DNA from: Puffinus mauretanicus
Lineage: Eukaryota; Chordata; Aves; Procellariiformes; Procellariidae
NCBI GenBank assembly: GCA_023333565.1
Contig: JAJKFH010000102.1
Coordinates: forward strand, 2,480,001-2,544,000
Length of the DNA: 64,000 bases
Direction of reading: 5' to 3'
Below the pieces are notes generated by a model. That model made no database searches. It was not told the DNA's origin and worked only from the letters and a program-made list of their open reading frames with translations. This document shows positions 58,958-64,000 of the stretch, one piece after another. Position numbers and translations under genes: made by a program. Positions within the stretch are counted from its first letter, which is position 1. Each line of letters begins with the position of its first letter.

Positions 58958-61224
58958 CCCAGCTTGTAGTGGGCTTAGCACTGGAGGAATCCTTAACTGT
59001 TTACAATCATATCACACTGAAATCTTTCAGGATAGGGTGAGGTTTTGGGGGGAGTGGGGAGAGGTGAGGGAACGTGTGATGGATGACTTGCTGTCCTCCT
59101 TCCTGTCCTCTGCAACCGAGACACGACCTGACGGTTGGTTGACTTAATAGCAGGAATTGCTCAGGAGCGTAACGTGTCCTCCTCTTTCTTCTGTCTTCTT
59201 CCTCTTTCCCCCCTCACCCCCACTTCCACCCCTCTGGATCCATGGCCTGAGTGCACTTCCAGCTCCTGTCATCATGGGGGAACAAGGAAACCAGGACCAG
59301 GAATTGAAACCAGGACAGGACACTCATGGCATTGTCCCTTCTGCTAGTATAGTACTCTTCTCCCTGCCTTTCTGATGGGAGAAATGTATGCTCTAGAAAA
59401 CAGAAAATGGCATAAATTATCATCTTAGACTTTCGGTGTAACTGGTGCAGCTGGGGGTGGAGCACACCTATCCAGTAGAACAAATTTTGTGCAAATCTGT
59501 ACTGCCCTGCTGCCCGAAGAGAGGAGCCAAGTCCTCACCTTTCTTTCTCTGACCCTTGGCTATATTCAGTTCTTAGCAGCAGCGAAGCAGAAAGTTCCCC
59601 GGGGTTCCTGACCACTCTTGGTTGCCTGTGGAGGAAGAGCATGAGGCTGCTTTGGGGGAATGGTTGGTTTACTGCAGTGTGAGCCATTTGTCGGCCTACG
59701 GAGTTGGATTTGGCGTTTGCAAGTTGCAGGTGAATCAGAAAGCACTGATTCAAAATCAAATGTTGAAGTGGCATGGCTCAGGGGTTGAGGGACAAGAGGG
59801 CTGTGTGCTTTGAGTTGAGTTGGTTTAACTTTGTCATCATTGATGATGTAGCAGCAGGTCCTACGGGGCTAGTAGCAGCTTCCCTTGGAGGCTGTGCACG
59901 GTCTGCAAGGGCTTTCCTCACCAGCTGCAGTACTGCACTGGGAAACCACGGCATGCCAGCACTTCGTCAGCCACTGGCATTCAAATATAGGTTTGACAAA
60001 TAAGTTCGATAGGAATCTCATCTGCATTTATTCACATCTTAAAGCTAACAAGCAAACACAGTTGATTATTCTTAGGGGAGCTGGAGTAAAACAAGGGATT
60101 TGCTACACTACAAGACTGGGCAGCAAGATCTGCTGGACCACAGCCCTAGTGGGCAGGCTGCTGGTTGCACTGGGGAGGACAGCGGTGTGGTTAAAAGGAG
60201 GATGTGCCGATGTGTCGGACAAACTGTGCTAGCAAGAGCGCAAGTGGCAGCAGAAATGAGGACAGAGCAGCATGCCCTTTAGCCTGTGGTACGAGCTAGG
60301 GGTCGGTCTTTGTCTCCAGGTTTCTGGAGAATTTTTCTGGCTGCTTTGTTGTCTTGGATGGTGCCATCACCCGTATCTTTAGCTGGCTTGCGCTAGCATG
60401 CACGACTGCACCCGCCTTTGTCATGCTGTGTAGATCTACCATGTGCTGGCAAAGCTGTTTGAGCAAATGGCAGGTAGCATCTGACTGAGCCATTACTCCT
60501 TCTGTCCTAAGATTTTGGAAGCACAAAAAGCCTAAAAGATGAGAAATACTCTTTCTTGAAATACTTAGAACAAGGACTGCCACGTTACTGCCCTCTTACT
60601 AACGAGTCTCACTGCTCTGTTGCTACGGTACTTTTGCATCTGATGAGCTGTGTAGGGCCAAGGTGTTTTCCAAGCCTAACAGGACTTAAACTTCTTCATG
60701 CTGTTCCCACAAGCATGGTTATAAATGCAGTTCTTCTTACCCACTGCTGCAGCTAGCCTGTGAACTATAGCTGCTGTCTGCTCAGTCCAGTGAGTTGCCT
60801 GGGATAGCTGGCTCCTTCGCAAAGGAAGACTTCAATATAATGTGAATTACTTACAATATCTATCTATAGATACCATTACATTATGAAAGGGAGATTTTTT
60901 GGTGGGTTTTTTTTTCATTTGTGTTCATCTATCAGGGAGCAGTTGTCACCGGTGGATTGGTATAAACGGGAATAAATGATCCTGAAGGTTGTCCTTTGAC
61001 TGAGAAGCAGGTAACTGCTCTCCCCAGCCAAGAACCTTATGCTATGGCTCATCTGAATTTGTCCCAGATCTGAGGGTCTGCTGCTGGCTCGTCAGCTGAC
61101 GGTGGGTTTTCAGAGGTGCCTCAGCTGCTCAGAAATGCAGGTCTGGATCCTTCCCTGAACGGAGGTACTGAAGCAGTAGTAGGTATTTATGAAAAACTGT
61201 GCAAGTATAACTGCTCTTCAAGAC

Positions 61225-61230
61225 AATAAA
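61225..61230 (+). terminator. Possible distal poly(A) signal AATAAA
   Basis: AATAAA occurs in agacaataaacgagg, with a second copy at 60971-60976. No gene other than CECR2 is seen upstream on this strand, so either could serve an extended 3' UTR. This is motif evidence only. Confidence 0.25.
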
Positions 61231-64000
61231 CGAGGGACAAACGAAAACATGGTTCTTTTCCTTGTAAAGCAATGTTTAGTTCATTGTAGATATAAAAATA
61301 ATTTGAAATAGCACATTTAAAAATAGAGGAACTGTAAAATGTAACTTGTAGCAAAGTATTCGAAATTCTGGAAATGTGAATATAGATTCTGCAAACAACC
61401 CCTGCCGTACTTCAGCCAGTGTCTTCTGTATCACAGACAGTTACCCGAATATTTGAAGTGCCTTTCATTCAGCTCATTGTGAACTTTGTGGAACAGGAGG
61501 GTTTTAGAAGCTATTTTAAAAAAAAACCAACCAAGCTGAAGCACTCTTGGCCTTCAGCTGGGACTAGCACTGAAAACATGGTTCTAGTGGTCATGGTATC
61601 TGGATGAGCACCAAGCCCAGATCAAAACAGGGGATGAATAAGAAAGGCAAGAATTGCTTGTGGTCTGCCTGGAGAGGGTAGTGGAGTGTTAGACAAATTA
61701 GATACCCTGAGGATCCTATATGGAATGTGCGACGTGAAAATATTATCCCTTACCTGACATAATGGAAATCTGGGAGAAGAGTTTGACTTGCAGATGGTAG
61801 ACAAAACAGAGTAGTGAAGCTGACTCCTCCTGGGAGGGTTTCTAGGTAAATGGCTTTTGATGTAGTCGGTAATTCTTATTAAAGTGACTAACAAGCTGCT
61901 GTTGTGAGGACACATGGTTTCTATTAGAAAAGTACTAATATAGCGTAGTACTAATATGGCTGGGCTACAGGGACAGGGCTATCCTGGGGACAGGGCACGC
62001 TAAGAGAGCGAGCTGCTTGTGGAATCTTAGCTCTGAGTTTCCAGACTTTCAAATGCTTTGTTCATAAGTGTTTGGGTTTTGTTTTTGTTTTTTTTTTTTC
62101 CTTTTTATGATCACATCTAGGGATGCCCCAAAAATCAGAATTCTATCTCACTAGGTACATTCTGAGCAAATCACAGAAAATTGGCACCCCTCAGAAGGCA
62201 CGGGGTTGGGAGCGGATTGCTGGGGTGGAACACCAGTGGAAATACACAGAGAGAAGCAGAAAATGTGAATTTTATAGTTTATGGTTTCCCAACCTATGCT
62301 GCGCAGGGCTGTTCTGTAGATATTGTAAAAAAGACAGGTTTAAGGAGGGATTTAGAAGACAGTAAAATGGCAGCTCTTTATGTACAGAGTGGTACTTTTT
62401 GCCATGGGTTGGCACAGTGCAGGAGAAATGTAGCTGCATTTTAAAATAGCCTGGCTTTTGAGTGCCATACCTGTGTCATTAACTTAAATAATATTTTAAC
62501 ACAATACAGACAAATTCTGGACTCTGGTTGGAAGCCCTCTTTCTCATCCCCCAGCATTGTTGTAGTATAGTATACTACAAATTGGTCCTTCTTCAGCAAG
62601 CATCTTGAGCTAGTGACTTTGCAAAGTTTCCTGTAGCTATTACTTTTCCCATTCCGAGGATGTGTTTTGCTGTAATTAGAGATTTCATGTTAAATGAGAC
62701 TATATAATACATAGAACAAATATGATGTTGACAATGCTCGAGCATGCCAAAAATTTCCAATATTCTCAGAAGAGCTTTGTACTGCTCGGCTACTCGGGCT
62801 TTTTCACATCTTGCTCTCCCCACCGCCTCGCCCTTTGCAAGTGGTGTGTGGTGTTCCCAAGTTCCCGAAATGTTCAATTGCCATTAAAAATGCCATTGTA
62901 TAAACTTCCCCTGGGACTCTGGAAGCTTCAGGCATCTTAAGCACTACAGGCCCTGGCAATTCAACTTAAGTATTTTAAGAAGGCCGACACTGAGGCTTCA
63001 CAGTGATTTTTAGCTACGTCCAGCAGAAGTTTGCAGTCTATAAATTCCATGGTGTGGCCCACCAAACCACTCAGTAGCAATCCAAGGCACCAGCCTGCAA
63101 TGAGGAGGACAAAAGAGGAAAGTAAATTTGAAGCTTCAAGGCCCAATTGGTTTGATTTGTGACTTTAAAGTACATGGAGACACTTTTCTTGGAAGAGCTT
63201 CTGATCCTTTCTTGTCTGCCAAATGCCTTTCCCATGCAGAGTTTTCAAAACGAATCTCCTGTGTATATTTTTGTAAGTGTGGTTTCTCAGGGTCTTGGAG
63301 AGCTATCAGCTTCTTGATGTCTTATCTGAAAGCTAGTCACAGAGGCTGTCTTTCATTCTGCTGACTGAGACAGTTCTCCTGCAGCTTCTCACCCCAAAAC
63401 TTCTCCATTTAAAATGAACGTGTAATTAGAAAACAACCTTCCTTTTTTTCCTCTACTGATCTCTGTCAGTCTTCTGTGCATCTGTGTTCAAGTGGGGCTG
63501 TTGCTTTGCTCTCGATGGCTTTGTTCTGCTTTCCTTTTCCGAGGAGACAGTGTTGCCATGTGCATTGTGGAGTTTTGGAGAAGATGCTGAACCGAGGGAT
63601 GGGGAAGACCCATCCTGAGGAGTGGCTTGGAGAAGACAAACAGGAATTTGTGATGGTGTGGTTGCCCTTGGTTCCCCTTGCTGCAGAGCAACCGTGCAAC
63701 TGGGTCTGCCCTTAATCAGAGCAACCCCTTAAAAAGTTTTTACTGCAGTGCATTGGAGGTAGAGGAGTTTGCTCTTGCAGAATTCCTGTTTCGCTTTAAG
63801 TCAGGCGCTGGTGGTTGAAGAGCAGGTGTGTGAGTGCCGTATCCTTTCTGTAAGGCCCAGATTGAGGTAGCAGGCTATGAAAGTAGGGTTGCAGCTGCAG
63901 GCCATGTGACAAGCTTTAAAAGCGTGTGCTTATTGTAACCAAGAAAGCATCTCAAACGTTGACCTTCCAGCCTTTCCCCATCTGTACCTGTTTAACATAC

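Larger units (their letters stand above)
58931..64000. other. Probable intergenic sequence downstream of CECR2
   Basis: No convincing exon was found on either strand. In human, SLC25A18 lies next to CECR2 on this side, but none of its exons is recognised here. Two AATAAA motifs (60971, 61225) and a short repeated agtactaatat (61931 and 61948) are the only items noted. Confidence 0.55.

Noticed and set aside
63476..63715. 79-codon plus-strand frame near the window end
   Set aside because: It has no recognisable motif or splice context, and its length is within chance expectation.

Overview
The window is vertebrate nuclear DNA, most likely from a bird. It holds long introns with GT-AG splicing, and a 5'-truncated CR1 LINE at about 16378-18458 ends in the avian CR1 3' octamer ATTCTATG repeated. 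The GC-rich 3' coding exons are also typical of bird genes. I see no bacterial or viral gene organisation.

One protein-coding gene, CECR2, on the plus strand accounts for all the coding sequence I can support. It encodes a bromodomain subunit of an ISWI chromatin-remodelling complex. Eighteen coding exons lie between 11613 and 58463, matching exons 2-19 of the 19-exon mammalian gene. All have AG acceptors, GT donors and consistent phases. The first coding exon (roughly 40 residues) is not found and should lie upstream of the window. In order the exons give the N-terminal DDT-like ISWI-binding region, an AT-hook, a charged coiled-coil, the bromodomain with its acetyl-lysine asparagine, a Ser/Pro-rich tail, and a last exon coding only Ser plus stop.

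Layout: 1-11612 is intron 1 with minor repeats. Exon 2 is at 11613-11707. A 22.6-kb intron 2 follows, carrying the CR1 copy and a weakly supported old repeat at 21.4-23.4 kb. Exons 3-8 lie at 34.3-40.1 kb. A 4.9-kb intron 8 holds an ancient CR1/L3-like remnant. Exons 9-14 lie at 44.9-51.5 kb, with a MIR-like fragment in intron 9. Exons 15-19 lie at 52.7-58.5 kb, then a short 3' UTR with a polyadenylation signal at 58905. The region 58.9-64 kb appears intergenic.

The most notable observation is a single-base frameshift near 56924 in the large exon 17. Read as given, it stops CECR2 at 56954-56956 and removes about 131 conserved C-terminal residues, yet the downstream frame stays open and CECR2-like. 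That suggests either a sequencing or assembly indel or a very recent mutation. Other observations are a dense G-quadruplex motif in the 3' UTR, a MAZ-like G-rich element after the poly(A) signal, a back-to-back acceptor/donor at exon 9, and several local duplications. I found no convincing new biological system.
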